The notes under the pieces were generated by a model, which saw only the letters and a list, made by a program, of their open reading frames with translations, did not search any database and was not told the DNA's origin. A stretch of 64,000 bases of DNA from assembly GCF_900115345.1 (NCBI RefSeq), contig NZ_FOWC01000007.1, forward strand, positions 1 through 64,000, written 5' to 3'. Shown here one piece after another: positions 51,646-60,003 of the stretch. The translations under genes were made by a program, and so were the position numbers. The DNA is from Amycolatopsis rubida (GTDB taxonomy: Bacteria; Actinomycetota; Actinomycetes; Mycobacteriales; Pseudonocardiaceae). Position 1 is the first letter of the stretch. The number at the start of each line of letters is the position of its first letter.

Positions 51646-52632
51646 TCAGCCGCACCGGCGGGCGGTCGCCGACGGCAGCACCCCGAACCGTTCGCGGTAC
51701 TGGTGCGCGAATCGTCCGGGATGGAAGAAGCCCCAGCGGGCCGCGACGTCGGTGACCGAGTCCGCTCCGCCGGACAGCAGTTCCCGGTGCACCCGGTCGA
51801 GCCGGACGGCGCGCAGGTAGGCCATCGGCGATTTTCCGACCTCCTCGCGAAAACCGGCTTGCAGTGCTCGCGGGCTGATCGAGGCCATGGCGGCCAGGCC
51901 GGCGGTCGTGATCGTCTCTTCGGGGTGCCGGTCGAGGTAGTCGACGATTTCGCGGATGCGGGAACCCCGGGTGTGCGCGGGGCGGCTGTGCAGCCGTGCG
52001 CTGAGCCGGCTGGGCAGGGTCAGCAGCAGCTGGGTCATCAGCGCCGACTCGAACTCGTGGCACGCGGCCGGAACCGTCGCCAGGCCCCCGTCCCGGTTGA
52101 GTTCGGCGTACAGGAAGCTCACGGTCGCGAGAAACGCCTGCGCGGCGGGCGAACGGAGCGAAAAGGTCAGGTCGAAGTCGATCTCTTCGCGGATCGGCTG
52201 CCCGATCAGCTTCGCCGCGTGCGCTTCGAGCAGATCCTTGGGCAGTTTGACGTGGTACTGCCAGGAATCCGCGCTCCACTGCACCAGGACCGGGGACTGC
52301 GGCACGAAAGCGACGCCTGCCTCGCCGGCGGCGAAGGAGCGGCGGACACCGTGCTGCTCCACCGTGCTGGTGCCGGTGGCGGGCAGGTTCACGTGGTAGC
52401 ACAACCGCATCGGCGGGCCGACGATCGTCGTGTCCGCCCCGTAGGCCATCCGCCCGATCGTGAGGTGCGGGGACGGCGCGAGATCGAGCCGGAACCGCAT
52501 TCCCGCGCGGTCGGCCACGTGCACCTCGTGGCTCGCGAAGGTCCGGGACACCTGCTCGCGGGCGGCGTCGAGGTCGGCGGTGCGGAAGGTGACCGGGCCG
52601 GGTCGCCCGGCGAGCTGCTGGTCCTCGGGCAT
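51646..52632 (-). CDS. AraC family regulator
   Basis: The 328-residue protein has an N-terminal AraC-binding-like cupin region (RLCYHVNLPATGTSTVEQHG, AGVAFVPQSPVLVQWS) and a C-terminal pair of helix-turn-helices (TTAGLAAMASISPRALQAGF, SVTDVAARWGFFHPGRFAHQ, YRERFGVLPSATAR). It is divergent from the hydratase operon at 52835, with two AT palindromes between them, and probably activates that operon in response to a small molecule. Confidence 0.9.
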   Translation of the reverse strand: MPEDQQLAGRPGPVTFRTADLDAAREQVSRTFASHEVHVADRAGMRFRLDLAPSPHLTIGRMAYGADTTIVGPPMRLCYHVNLPATGTSTVEQHGVRRSFAAGEAGVAFVPQSPVLVQWSADSWQYHVKLPKDLLEAHAAKLIGQPIREEIDFDLTFSLRSPAAQAFLATVSFLYAELNRDGGLATVPAACHEFESALMTQLLLTLPSRLSARLHSRPAHTRGSRIREIVDYLDRHPEETITTAGLAAMASISPRALQAGFREEVGKSPMAYLRAVRLDRVHRELLSGGADSVTDVAARWGFFHPGRFAHQYRERFGVLPSATARRCG

Positions 52633-52672
52633 CGGTGCCTCCTCGTCTCCCGTGCCACCAGGGGAGCACTAA

Positions 52673-52687
52673 GAATATATGATATTC
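52673..52687. promoter_or_regulatory. Perfect palindrome upstream of the AraC gene
   Basis: GAATAT-ATG-ATATTC is a perfect 15-base palindrome 40 bases before the AraC start. It follows the ATAT-N3-ATAT spacing seen at 46164, 46228 and 52723. Confidence 0.6.
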
Positions 52688-52720
52688 AACTCGCGGCTGG
52701 ACGAGTCGTCGTGAACGAGT

Positions 52721-52735
52721 ATATATTTTATATTT
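52721..52735. promoter_or_regulatory. AT-rich element upstream of the hydratase operon
   Basis: ATATATTTTATATTT contains, on the minus strand, the same core ATATAAAATAT found at 46164 and 46228. It is about 100 bases before the hydratase start and 35 bases from the neighbouring palindrome, and may be its promoter or operator. Confidence 0.5.
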
Positions 52736-52834
52736 AGCGAGGGCGGGCGCGGCCGGGGAGCCGGGCCGGGACCCGGAGACGCATCAACCGTGACGACAGC
52801 GGCCGCGACCAGCGCGGCGGGGAGAGGACACCGG

Positions 52835-53308
52835 ATGGCAGGCCTGTACTTCGAGGAGTTCGAGCCGGGGATGGTCATCGACCACCCGACCCGCCGCACG
52901 GTCACCGAGGCCGACAACACGCTGTTCAGCGTCATGACGCTGAACCTGGCTCCGCTGCACCTCGACGCCGAGTACAGCAAGAACAGCATCTACGGCCAGC
53001 GCCTGGTGAACAGCCTGTTCATTCTCGGCCTCGTGTCCGGGGTGACCGTGCCGGAGACGACGCAGGGCACCACGCTGGGCAACCTCGGTTTCGAGAAGAT
53101 CACCTTCCCCAAGCCGGTGTTCCACGGCGACACCATCCACGTGCGCACCGAGATCGTCAGCAAGCGCGAGTCCAAGAGCCGCGGCGATTCCGGCATCGTC
53201 ATGTTCCGGCACCTCGGAATCAACCAGCGCGACGAGATCGTGTGCGACGCCCTGCGCGCCGGCCTGATGCTCAAGCGGTCCGCCGACCAGGCAGCCGCAC
53301 AGGCCTGA
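52835..53308 (+). CDS. MaoC-like dehydratase
   Basis: The 157-residue protein starts at the ATG behind GGGGAGAGGAC; an earlier ATG at 52790 lacks a comparable site. The single hot-dog domain reads YFEEFEPGMVIDHPTRRTVT, NLAPLHLDAEYSKNS and FEKITFPKPVFHGDTIHVRT, close to mesaconyl-CoA or enoyl-CoA hydratases. It is first in a three-gene operon with a CoA synthetase and an acyl-CoA dehydrogenase. Confidence 0.88.
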   Translation: MAGLYFEEFEPGMVIDHPTRRTVTEADNTLFSVMTLNLAPLHLDAEYSKNSIYGQRLVNSLFILGLVSGVTVPETTQGTTLGNLGFEKITFPKPVFHGDTIHVRTEIVSKRESKSRGDSGIVMFRHLGINQRDEIVCDALRAGLMLKRSADQAAAQA

Positions 53309-53334
53309 GCAGCGGTCCGGGAAAGGAAGTGGCC

Positions 53335-55284
53335 ATGGCCGAGGACGTAACGGGCCCTGCCTGGGCGCCGCCGCGGGAAGTGCGGGACCGAAGCCGGTAC
53401 CTCGCCGCCCTGCGGAAGTGGGGAGTGTCCGCCGACGCGGCGGGCGTCGCCGAGGCGAACCGGCGGGCGATCGCCGACCCGGAGTGGTTCTGGCGTGCCG
53501 TCGTCGAGGACCTCGACGTCGCCTTCGCCGAACCGTTCGCCCGGGTGCTGGACGAATCCGAGGGCAAGCCGTTCCCGCGCTGGTTCCCCGGCGGCCGGAT
53601 CAACGTCGCCGAACTGTGCGCGCACCGCCACGCCCGCGGCGAACTCGCCGGCAAGACCGCGGTGGTCTACGAGGGCGATTCCGGGCAGCGGCGCACGCTG
53701 AGCTTCGGCGAACTGGACGAGCGGGTGCGCCGGTTCGCCGCGAACCTGGCCGCCGCGGGCGTCGCGCGGGGCGACCGGGTCGTGTTGTTCATGCCGGTCG
53801 TGCCCGAGGCCGTCGTGGCGTTCCTCGCGATCGCGATGCTCGGCGCGATCGCGGTGCCGACGTTCAGCGGCTACGCGGCCGACGCGCTCGCCACCCGGTT
53901 GCGGGATTCGGAAGCGGTCGCGCTGATCACCGCGGACGGGACCACCCGGCGGGGCAAGGAAGTCCCGCTGAAACCGGTCGCCGACACGGCGCTGGCGGAC
54001 GCGCCGTCCGTGCGCACCGTCGTCGTTGTCCGCCACCTCGGGACCGACGTGGCGATGCTGTCCGGCCGCGACGTTTATTACGACGAGCTGGATCCGTCGC
54101 CCGCTCCGGTGGAAACCGCGTCGACCGAGGCGAACGACCCGCTCACCGTCGTCTACACCTCGGGCACGACCGGCCGCCCGAAGGGGATCGTGCACTCCCA
54201 CGGCGGGTTCGCGGTGAAGACCGCCGTCGATTTCGCCTACGGCTTCGACGTGCACGCCGACGACGTCGTCTGCTGGATCACCGATCTGGGCTGGCTCGTC
54301 GGTCCGATGCTGATGACCGGCCCGCTGCAGCTCGGCGCGACCATCGTGATGATCGAAGGCCTGCCGACGCATCCCACTCCCGACCGGATGTGGGACGTCG
54401 TCGAGCGCAACGGCGTTACGGTGCAGGGGATCGCGCCGACCGCGGCCCGTGCGTTGCGCGCGGCGCGGGAGAAGCCGGAGCACGCGCTGGCCACGCTGCG
54501 GTCGTTCGTCTCCACCGGCGAGGCGTGGGACGAGCCGACCTGGTGGTGGCTGTTCGACCAGGTCGGCAAGCGCCGGGTGCCGATCGTCAACTACAGCGGC
54601 GGCACCGAGGTCGGTGGCGGGCTGATCGTCGGCTATCCGTTCCTGCCGGGCGAAGCGGCGGCGTTCACCGGTCCGCTGCCGGGAGTGGACGCGGCGGTGC
54701 TCGACGACGCCGGGCAGCCGGTCGCCGGCGCGATCGGCGAACTGGCCGTGCGCAACACTTTCCCCGGCATGACGCACGCGTTCTGGCACGATCGCGAGCG
54801 CTATCTTGAGACCTATTGGGCGCGGTTCGCGGGAATCTGGGTGCACGGCGATTTGTCCAGTGTGGACGAGCACGGCCAATGGCGGATCCACGGCCGCTCC
54901 GACGACACGCTCAAGCTGGCCGGGCGGCGCGTCGGTCCGGCCGAGATCGAGGCGGCACTGCTGCGCGACGAGCGAATCGCCGAGGTAGCCGTGATCGGCG
55001 CCCCGGACGAACTGCGGGGCCAGCGGGCGGTGGCGTTCGCGGTGCTGCGCGAGCCGGGCGCCGACCGCGCCGAGCTGGCAGCTGCCGCGCTCGAAAACGC
55101 CGGGAAATCGTTCGCCCCGGAGGTGTACGTCGTGCCGACGCTGCCCAAGACCAAGAACGGCAAGATCATGCGGCGCGCCATCCGGGCGCGGTTCGTCGGG
55201 ACGCCGGTCGGCGACCTGTCGTCGCTGGACCCGGCCACGCCGCTGGAAGACATCCCGGTACTCGCGGAGGAGAACGCGCAATGA
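53335..55284 (+). CDS. Acetyl-CoA synthetase-like AMP-ligase
   Basis: The 649-residue protein has the ACS-type N-terminal extension (NRRAIADPEWFWRAVVEDLD) absent from fatty-acid ligases. Motifs are VVYTSGTTGRPKGIVHSHGG, DLGWLVGPMLM, VNYSGGTEVGGGL, WRIHGRSDDTLKLAGRRVGP and the Lys in KTKNGKIMRRAIRA. It activates a short acid such as acetate, propionate or a small hydroxy or branched acid to its CoA ester. Its stop overlaps the next start (ATGA). Confidence 0.88.
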   Translation: MAEDVTGPAWAPPREVRDRSRYLAALRKWGVSADAAGVAEANRRAIADPEWFWRAVVEDLDVAFAEPFARVLDESEGKPFPRWFPGGRINVAELCAHRHARGELAGKTAVVYEGDSGQRRTLSFGELDERVRRFAANLAAAGVARGDRVVLFMPVVPEAVVAFLAIAMLGAIAVPTFSGYAADALATRLRDSEAVALITADGTTRRGKEVPLKPVADTALADAPSVRTVVVVRHLGTDVAMLSGRDVYYDELDPSPAPVETASTEANDPLTVVYTSGTTGRPKGIVHSHGGFAVKTAVDFAYGFDVHADDVVCWITDLGWLVGPMLMTGPLQLGATIVMIEGLPTHPTPDRMWDVVERNGVTVQGIAPTAARALRAAREKPEHALATLRSFVSTGEAWDEPTWWWLFDQVGKRRVPIVNYSGGTEVGGGLIVGYPFLPGEAAAFTGPLPGVDAAVLDDAGQPVAGAIGELAVRNTFPGMTHAFWHDRERYLETYWARFAGIWVHGDLSSVDEHGQWRIHGRSDDTLKLAGRRVGPAEIEAALLRDERIAEVAVIGAPDELRGQRAVAFAVLREPGADRAELAAAALENAGKSFAPEVYVVPTLPKTKNGKIMRRAIRARFVGTPVGDLSSLDPATPLEDIPVLAEENAQ

Positions 55285-56441
55285 CCGACCCGGAAAGCAA
55301 TGTCGAGATCGTCCGGAAGGCGACGCGGGAGCTGGCCCGCAAGTTCGACCACGACTACTGGCTGGACAAGGACCGCGACCACCAGTACCCGTGGGAGTTC
55401 GTGAAGGCGTTCGCCGCGGGCGGCTGGCTGGGCGCGATGATCCCCGAGGAATACGGCGGCATCGGCCTCGGCCTGGAAGAGGCCGCGGTGATGATGGGGG
55501 AGATCTCGGCGTCCGGCGCCGGGATGGCCGGCGGTTCGGCGATCCACTTCTACGTGTTCCCGCCCGCCCCGGTCGTGAAGTACGGTTCCGAGGAGATGAA
55601 GCGGGAGTACCTGCCGAAGCTGGCGGCGGGCGAGTTGCTGATGGCGTTCGGCGTGACCGAGCCGGACGCCGGGGTGGACACGTCGCGGATCAAGACCAAG
55701 GCGACCAAGGCCGAGGGCGGCTGGAAGGTCAACGGCAAGAAGGTCTTCATCACCAACGCGCAGAACGCGCAGAAGATCCTGCTGCTGGCCCGCACCTCGC
55801 CGCGGCGGGAGGACAAGCCGCTCTACGGCATGTCGCTGTTCTTGGCGGACCTGGACCGCGACGCGATCACGGTGCGGGAGATCGAGAAGCTGGGCCGCGC
55901 GGCGATCGACACGAACGAACTGTTCATCGACGACCTGTTCGTGCCCGAGGACCGGCTGGTCGGCGAGGTGGACAAGGGCTTCTACTACCTGCTGGACGGG
56001 CTGAACCCGGAACGCATCGTGGTCGGCATGGAAGGGGTCGGCCTCGGCCGGGCGGCGCTGGACATCGCCTCGGAGTACGCCAAGAACCGGGTGGTGTTCG
56101 ACCGTCCGATCGGGCAGAACCAGGCGGTCGCCCACCCGCTGGCGGATTCGTGGATCCGGCTGGAAGCGGCCGAGGGCATGGTCATGCGCGCGGCGCGGCT
56201 GTTCGACGAGGGCAAGCCGTGCGGCCCGGAAGCGGCGGCGGCGAAGTATCTGGGCGCCGAGGGCGGTTTCGAGGCGTGCGACCGCGCGTTCTCGACGCTG
56301 GGCGGCTACGCGTATGCGAAGGAGTACCACGTCGAGCGGCTGTGGCGCGAGGTCCGCTTGCTGCGCAACGCGCCGTTCTCACAGGAGATGGTGCGGAATT
56401 ACATCTCGCAGCAGGTGCTCGGGCTGCCGCGCTCGTACTGA
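55281..56441 (+). CDS. Acyl-CoA dehydrogenase, atypical C-terminus
   Basis: The 386-residue protein has the usual helical N-domain and flavin segments (LLMAFGVTEPDAGVDTSRI, NGKKVFITNAQNAQKILLLA). The common YEGTxEIQ segment with the catalytic Glu is missing; the C-terminus reads YHVERLWREVRLLRNAPFSQ and ends VLGLPRSY. Either another residue is the base, as in some dehydrogenase subgroups, or the chemistry differs. It is last in the three-gene operon and is followed by a terminator. Confidence 0.87.
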   Translation: MTDPESNVEIVRKATRELARKFDHDYWLDKDRDHQYPWEFVKAFAAGGWLGAMIPEEYGGIGLGLEEAAVMMGEISASGAGMAGGSAIHFYVFPPAPVVKYGSEEMKREYLPKLAAGELLMAFGVTEPDAGVDTSRIKTKATKAEGGWKVNGKKVFITNAQNAQKILLLARTSPRREDKPLYGMSLFLADLDRDAITVREIEKLGRAAIDTNELFIDDLFVPEDRLVGEVDKGFYYLLDGLNPERIVVGMEGVGLGRAALDIASEYAKNRVVFDRPIGQNQAVAHPLADSWIRLEAAEGMVMRAARLFDEGKPCGPEAAAAKYLGAEGGFEACDRAFSTLGGYAYAKEYHVERLWREVRLLRNAPFSQEMVRNYISQQVLGLPRSY

Positions 56442-56468
56442 GGCAGGCGGGCTCGCTATGCCGCAGGG

Positions 56469-56503
56469 AACGGCGGGGCTCTCAGCTGAGGGCTCCGCCG
56501 TTT
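56469..56503 (+). terminator. Hairpin terminator after the three-gene operon
   Basis: The outer arms AACGGCGG and CCGCCGTT pair perfectly, with further inner pairing and a TTT after the stem. It lies 28 bases past the dehydrogenase stop. Confidence 0.8.
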
Positions 56504-56677
56504 CGCACTGCGCTCTGCGCCGGGCCGCCAGGAAGGCGGCGGAACGTCCGGACCGGAGAGGGCTTCCCGGGAGCCGTTCGACGCCGGGCAGATCGCGCGG
56601 GCTGGTCGTGCTCGGTCAGCCGCCCCGTTCAATGCGGGCAGTTTCGCGGCGGCTCTTCCGAGCGTTGCCGGCCGCGT

Positions 56678-56706
56678 TTGAACCCCCGCCCTTCTGCGCA
56701 TATATT
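56678..56706 (+). promoter_or_regulatory. Vegetative promoter of the LuxR gene
   Basis: TTGAAC (56678-56683), a 17-base spacer and TATATT (56701-56706) match a sigma-70-type promoter closely and end 50 bases before the LuxR ATG. Confidence 0.7.
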
Positions 56707-56756
56707 GTGCGTAACACGGCGGCGATGCCGTGCCTCGGAAGTACCAGAGGTGGCCG

Positions 56757-57833
56757 ATGGACGTGGAGAACACCGTCTCGGGGGCCGCGCGGTACCGGGA
56801 CTTGTGCGTGGAGGTCGGGGATGCGCTGGGGCTCGACGTGCCGGTGCCGCGGCTCGACGGTCCGTGGGCCGACGAGGCGGCGAGCGTGCTCGGGCGGCTG
56901 TGGAACGCCGTGCTGGCCGAAACGCTGCTCGCTGCCGACGAGGCCGGAGTGTCCGGTGCCCGGCGGCGAGAGCTGGCCGAACTGCTCGGCCGGATCCGCG
57001 CGGTCGAAGCCGAACTGGCGGAAGCGCGGCTCGCCGACCGGCAGGTGCTGCTGCGCCAGGTGGCCGCTTCGCTCGCCTCGGTCCGGGACGCGAAGTCCGT
57101 GGACGAATTCCTCGGCCGCATCCCGGAAGCGGGCTGCCGGCTCGGCTTCGACCGGGTCCTGGTCTCCCGGGTGGCCGATTCCGTGTGGCGGCTGCACACG
57201 ATGTGCGTCGTGCACGAACCGCGGTGGGCGGACGAGATCGTCGCCGTCGGGAAAGCGTCGCCGCCCGCCTTGCGCGGCGGCCTGATCGAGGCGGACGTAG
57301 TCGACCGGGCCGAAACCCGGCTCATCTTCGACACCCAGCACAGCGCACGCGTGGATCGCGACCTGATCCGCGTCACGAAGTCCACTTCGTACGGAATCGC
57401 CCCGCTGACGGTGCAGGGCCAAGTCGTCGGCCTGTTGCACGGCGATCGCTACCACCAGGGCCGCGACGTCGACGAAACCGACCGCGCGCTGCTCACGCTG
57501 ATGGCCGAAGCGCTGAGCCATTCCCTCGGCCGCCTCACGATGCTGGAAGGCCTGGCGTTCCTGCGCGACACCGCAGACGGGCTGATGACCCGTCCGGCGG
57601 CCCTGCCCGCGCCGGTCGCACCGCCCGCGCCGAGCCCGCGGATCCCGTTGACCGCACGGGAAAACGAGGTGATGGAACTGCTCGCGGCAGGCCGGTCGAA
57701 CCGGCACATCGCGCGCGAGCTGGCGATCACCGAACGCACCGCGAAATCCCACGTCACGCAGATCCTGCGCAAGCTCGGCGTCGCCAGCCGCACGGAGGCG
57801 ATCGCGCGCTGGCTGCGCGGGGGACTGTCCTAA
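56757..57833 (+). CDS. LuxR-type regulator with GAF-like sensor domain
   Basis: The 358-residue protein starts at the ATG after AGAGGTGG. The N-terminal third is helical (LGRIRAVEAELAEARLADRQ may be a short coiled coil). The middle (FLGRIPEAGCRLGFDRVLVS, KSTSYGIAPLTVQGQVVGLL) has a GAF pattern. The end is a LuxR/FixJ helix-turn-helix (LTARENEVMELLAAGRSNRH, ERTAKSHVTQILRKLGVASR). It has no receiver domain. It precedes the HyuA-like gene by 92 bases and is its likely regulator. Confidence 0.9.
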   Translation: MDVENTVSGAARYRDLCVEVGDALGLDVPVPRLDGPWADEAASVLGRLWNAVLAETLLAADEAGVSGARRRELAELLGRIRAVEAELAEARLADRQVLLRQVAASLASVRDAKSVDEFLGRIPEAGCRLGFDRVLVSRVADSVWRLHTMCVVHEPRWADEIVAVGKASPPALRGGLIEADVVDRAETRLIFDTQHSARVDRDLIRVTKSTSYGIAPLTVQGQVVGLLHGDRYHQGRDVDETDRALLTLMAEALSHSLGRLTMLEGLAFLRDTADGLMTRPAALPAPVAPPAPSPRIPLTARENEVMELLAAGRSNRHIARELAITERTAKSHVTQILRKLGVASRTEAIARWLRGGLS

Positions 57834-57925
57834 GGTCGCACTCCGTCCCGCACCCTTGTCCGATGTGACCGCGGTCGCCCCGAGCACAGAATCACCTCAC
57901 ACACCACGACCCGTGGAGGCATGAG

Positions 57926-59992
57926 GTGACTGAGCAACGAGGCTCGGCAGGCTGGCTGGTCGGCATCGACGTGGGCGGGACCTTCACCGACATCATCGGC
58001 CTTGACCGCGCCACCGGGGAAATCCGGGACGGCAAGGTGCTGTCCACCCAGGAACAGGAACACGGCGTCCTCGATGCGCTCGCCGCGATCGGCGTCGAGC
58101 CGCCCGAGGTCGCGGAGATCGTGCACGGGCACACCGTCGGCATCAACGCGTTGCTGAGCCGGGCGGGCGCGAAGACCGCGCTGCTGGCCACGCGCGGGCA
58201 CCGGGACCTGCTCGACATCGGCCGGATGCACCGCGAGTTCGGCGACCGGTTCTACGACCCGACCTGGCTGCGTCCGCACCAGGAGCGGCCGATCGTGCAC
58301 CGGCGCGACCGGATCGGCATCCCGGAGCGGATCGGCTACGACGGCACGGAGCTGCTGGCACTGGACGAGGACGCTGTCCGAGCGGCCGCCCGAGACTTCG
58401 CCGCACAGGGTGTCCAGGCAGTCGCTGTGTGCTTCATAAACTCTTACCGGGAACGAGGCCACGAACGGCGCGCGGCGGAGATTCTCGCCGAGGAGATTCC
58501 GCACGCCTACGTGCAGACCTCGGACCTGTATCCGGTCACGAAGGAGCACGAACGGACCACGACCGTCGCGCTGGACGCGTACGTCGGCCCGGCCGTGGTC
58601 GGGTATCTGCAGCGGCTCACTGTCGCGCTGGAGGAGCGGCGGTTCGGCGGCACGCTCTGGATCATGACGACCAACGGCGGCGTCGCTACCGTGCAGGACG
58701 CGGGCAAGGCTCCGGTCTTCCAGCTCGTGTCCGGGCCGGTCGGCGGCGTGACCGGCAGCTTTCAGCTGGCGCGCGAGTCGGGCAAGCGCAACCTGCTGAC
58801 CATGGACGTCGGCGGCACGAGCACCGACGTCGCGGCGATCGTCGGCGCGCAGACCCCGCTCACCGACCTGTGGACCCTCGAAACCGGTCTGACGCTCACC
58901 TTGCCGCTGGTCGACGTGGAAAGCGTCGGTTCGGGAGCGGGCAGTGTCCTCCGGCCGAACGCGCTCGGGCAGGTCGCCGTCGGGCCGAAATCAGCGGGCT
59001 CGAATCCCGGTCCGGCGTGCTACGGCCGCGGCGGCACCGAGGCGACGCTCACCGACGCCTGCCTGCTGCTCGGCGTGCTGCAACCCGACCTGTTCGCGAA
59101 CGGCCGGATTTCGCTCGACATCGAGGCCGCCCGCGCCGCGCTGGCCCGCACTGGCGAGCAGTGGGGGCTTTCCGCGCTTGAGCTGGCCGAAGCCGCCTAC
59201 CAGATCGCGTGCGAGGACATCGCGGCGAAGATCCGCACCATTTCGGTCTACCGGGGACTGGACGTCCGCGAGTTCGCGTTGCTGCCGTTCGGGTCGGCTG
59301 GTCCGATGCTCGCCGACCGGGTCGCGAGGATCCTTGGCCTCGACACCGTGGTAGTGCCGCCGACACCGGGCCAGTTCTCGGCACTCGGGCTGTTGCGCAG
59401 CGATCTGCGGACCACGCGGGCGCAGTCGCTGATGGTCCCGCTCGCCGCCGGCAACGCCGCGGTGATCGAAGCGGAATTCGCCGCCATGGAAGAGAGCCTC
59501 ACCGAGGAACTGGCCGCACAGGGCGTGGAACTGGACGGGCTGGCGTTCGACCGCGCGGTGTTCGCCATGTACCGCGGGCAGACCTGGGACAACCGGCTCC
59601 CGCTCGCACCCGGCCCGATGTCCGGGGAGCGCGTGCCCGGCGTGGTCGCCGACTTCCACGCGTTCTACCAGGATTCCTACGGTTTCTCCGCGGCCGAGAT
59701 TCCCGTTGTCGTCTCCACGCTCGAAGTGACGGCGGTGATCCCGCGGCCGAACAAGGTGCCCTCCACCGCCGCGGAAACCGGCGAGTCCCTGCTCGGCGAT
59801 CGCGATCTGCGCGTACCCGGTTCCGGAGAGACCGTGCGCGTCCCGGTGCACGTCCGCGAACGGCTGGCCGCGGGCGCGGTCGTCGACGGGCCGGCGATCG
59901 TCTCCGAGAAGTTCGCCACCACGGTCGTGCTCCCGGGCCGCCGCGCCCGCGTGGACGCCGACCGCCTCCTGATCATCGAAAACCAGGACTAG
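57926..59992 (+). CDS. Hydantoinase/oxoprolinase subunit A (ATP-dependent, HyuA-like)
   Basis: The 688-residue protein starts at GTG behind GGAGGCATGAG. Its N-terminal DGGTFTD-type motif reads VGIDVGGTFTDIIGLDR and the second phosphate loop LTMDVGGTSTDVAAIVG; SVGSGAGSV and GSNPGPACYGRGG are also typical. Relatives hydrolyse hydantoins or 5-oxoproline, or form acetone and acetophenone carboxylases. The small zinc protein encoded downstream points to the carboxylase-like group. It should pair with the HyuB-like product. Confidence 0.9.
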   Translation: MTEQRGSAGWLVGIDVGGTFTDIIGLDRATGEIRDGKVLSTQEQEHGVLDALAAIGVEPPEVAEIVHGHTVGINALLSRAGAKTALLATRGHRDLLDIGRMHREFGDRFYDPTWLRPHQERPIVHRRDRIGIPERIGYDGTELLALDEDAVRAAARDFAAQGVQAVAVCFINSYRERGHERRAAEILAEEIPHAYVQTSDLYPVTKEHERTTTVALDAYVGPAVVGYLQRLTVALEERRFGGTLWIMTTNGGVATVQDAGKAPVFQLVSGPVGGVTGSFQLARESGKRNLLTMDVGGTSTDVAAIVGAQTPLTDLWTLETGLTLTLPLVDVESVGSGAGSVLRPNALGQVAVGPKSAGSNPGPACYGRGGTEATLTDACLLLGVLQPDLFANGRISLDIEAARAALARTGEQWGLSALELAEAAYQIACEDIAAKIRTISVYRGLDVREFALLPFGSAGPMLADRVARILGLDTVVVPPTPGQFSALGLLRSDLRTTRAQSLMVPLAAGNAAVIEAEFAAMEESLTEELAAQGVELDGLAFDRAVFAMYRGQTWDNRLPLAPGPMSGERVPGVVADFHAFYQDSYGFSAAEIPVVVSTLEVTAVIPRPNKVPSTAAETGESLLGDRDLRVPGSGETVRVPVHVRERLAAGAVVDGPAIVSEKFATTVVLPGRRARVDADRLLIIENQD

Positions 59993-60003
59993 GAGCACCG
60001 ACC

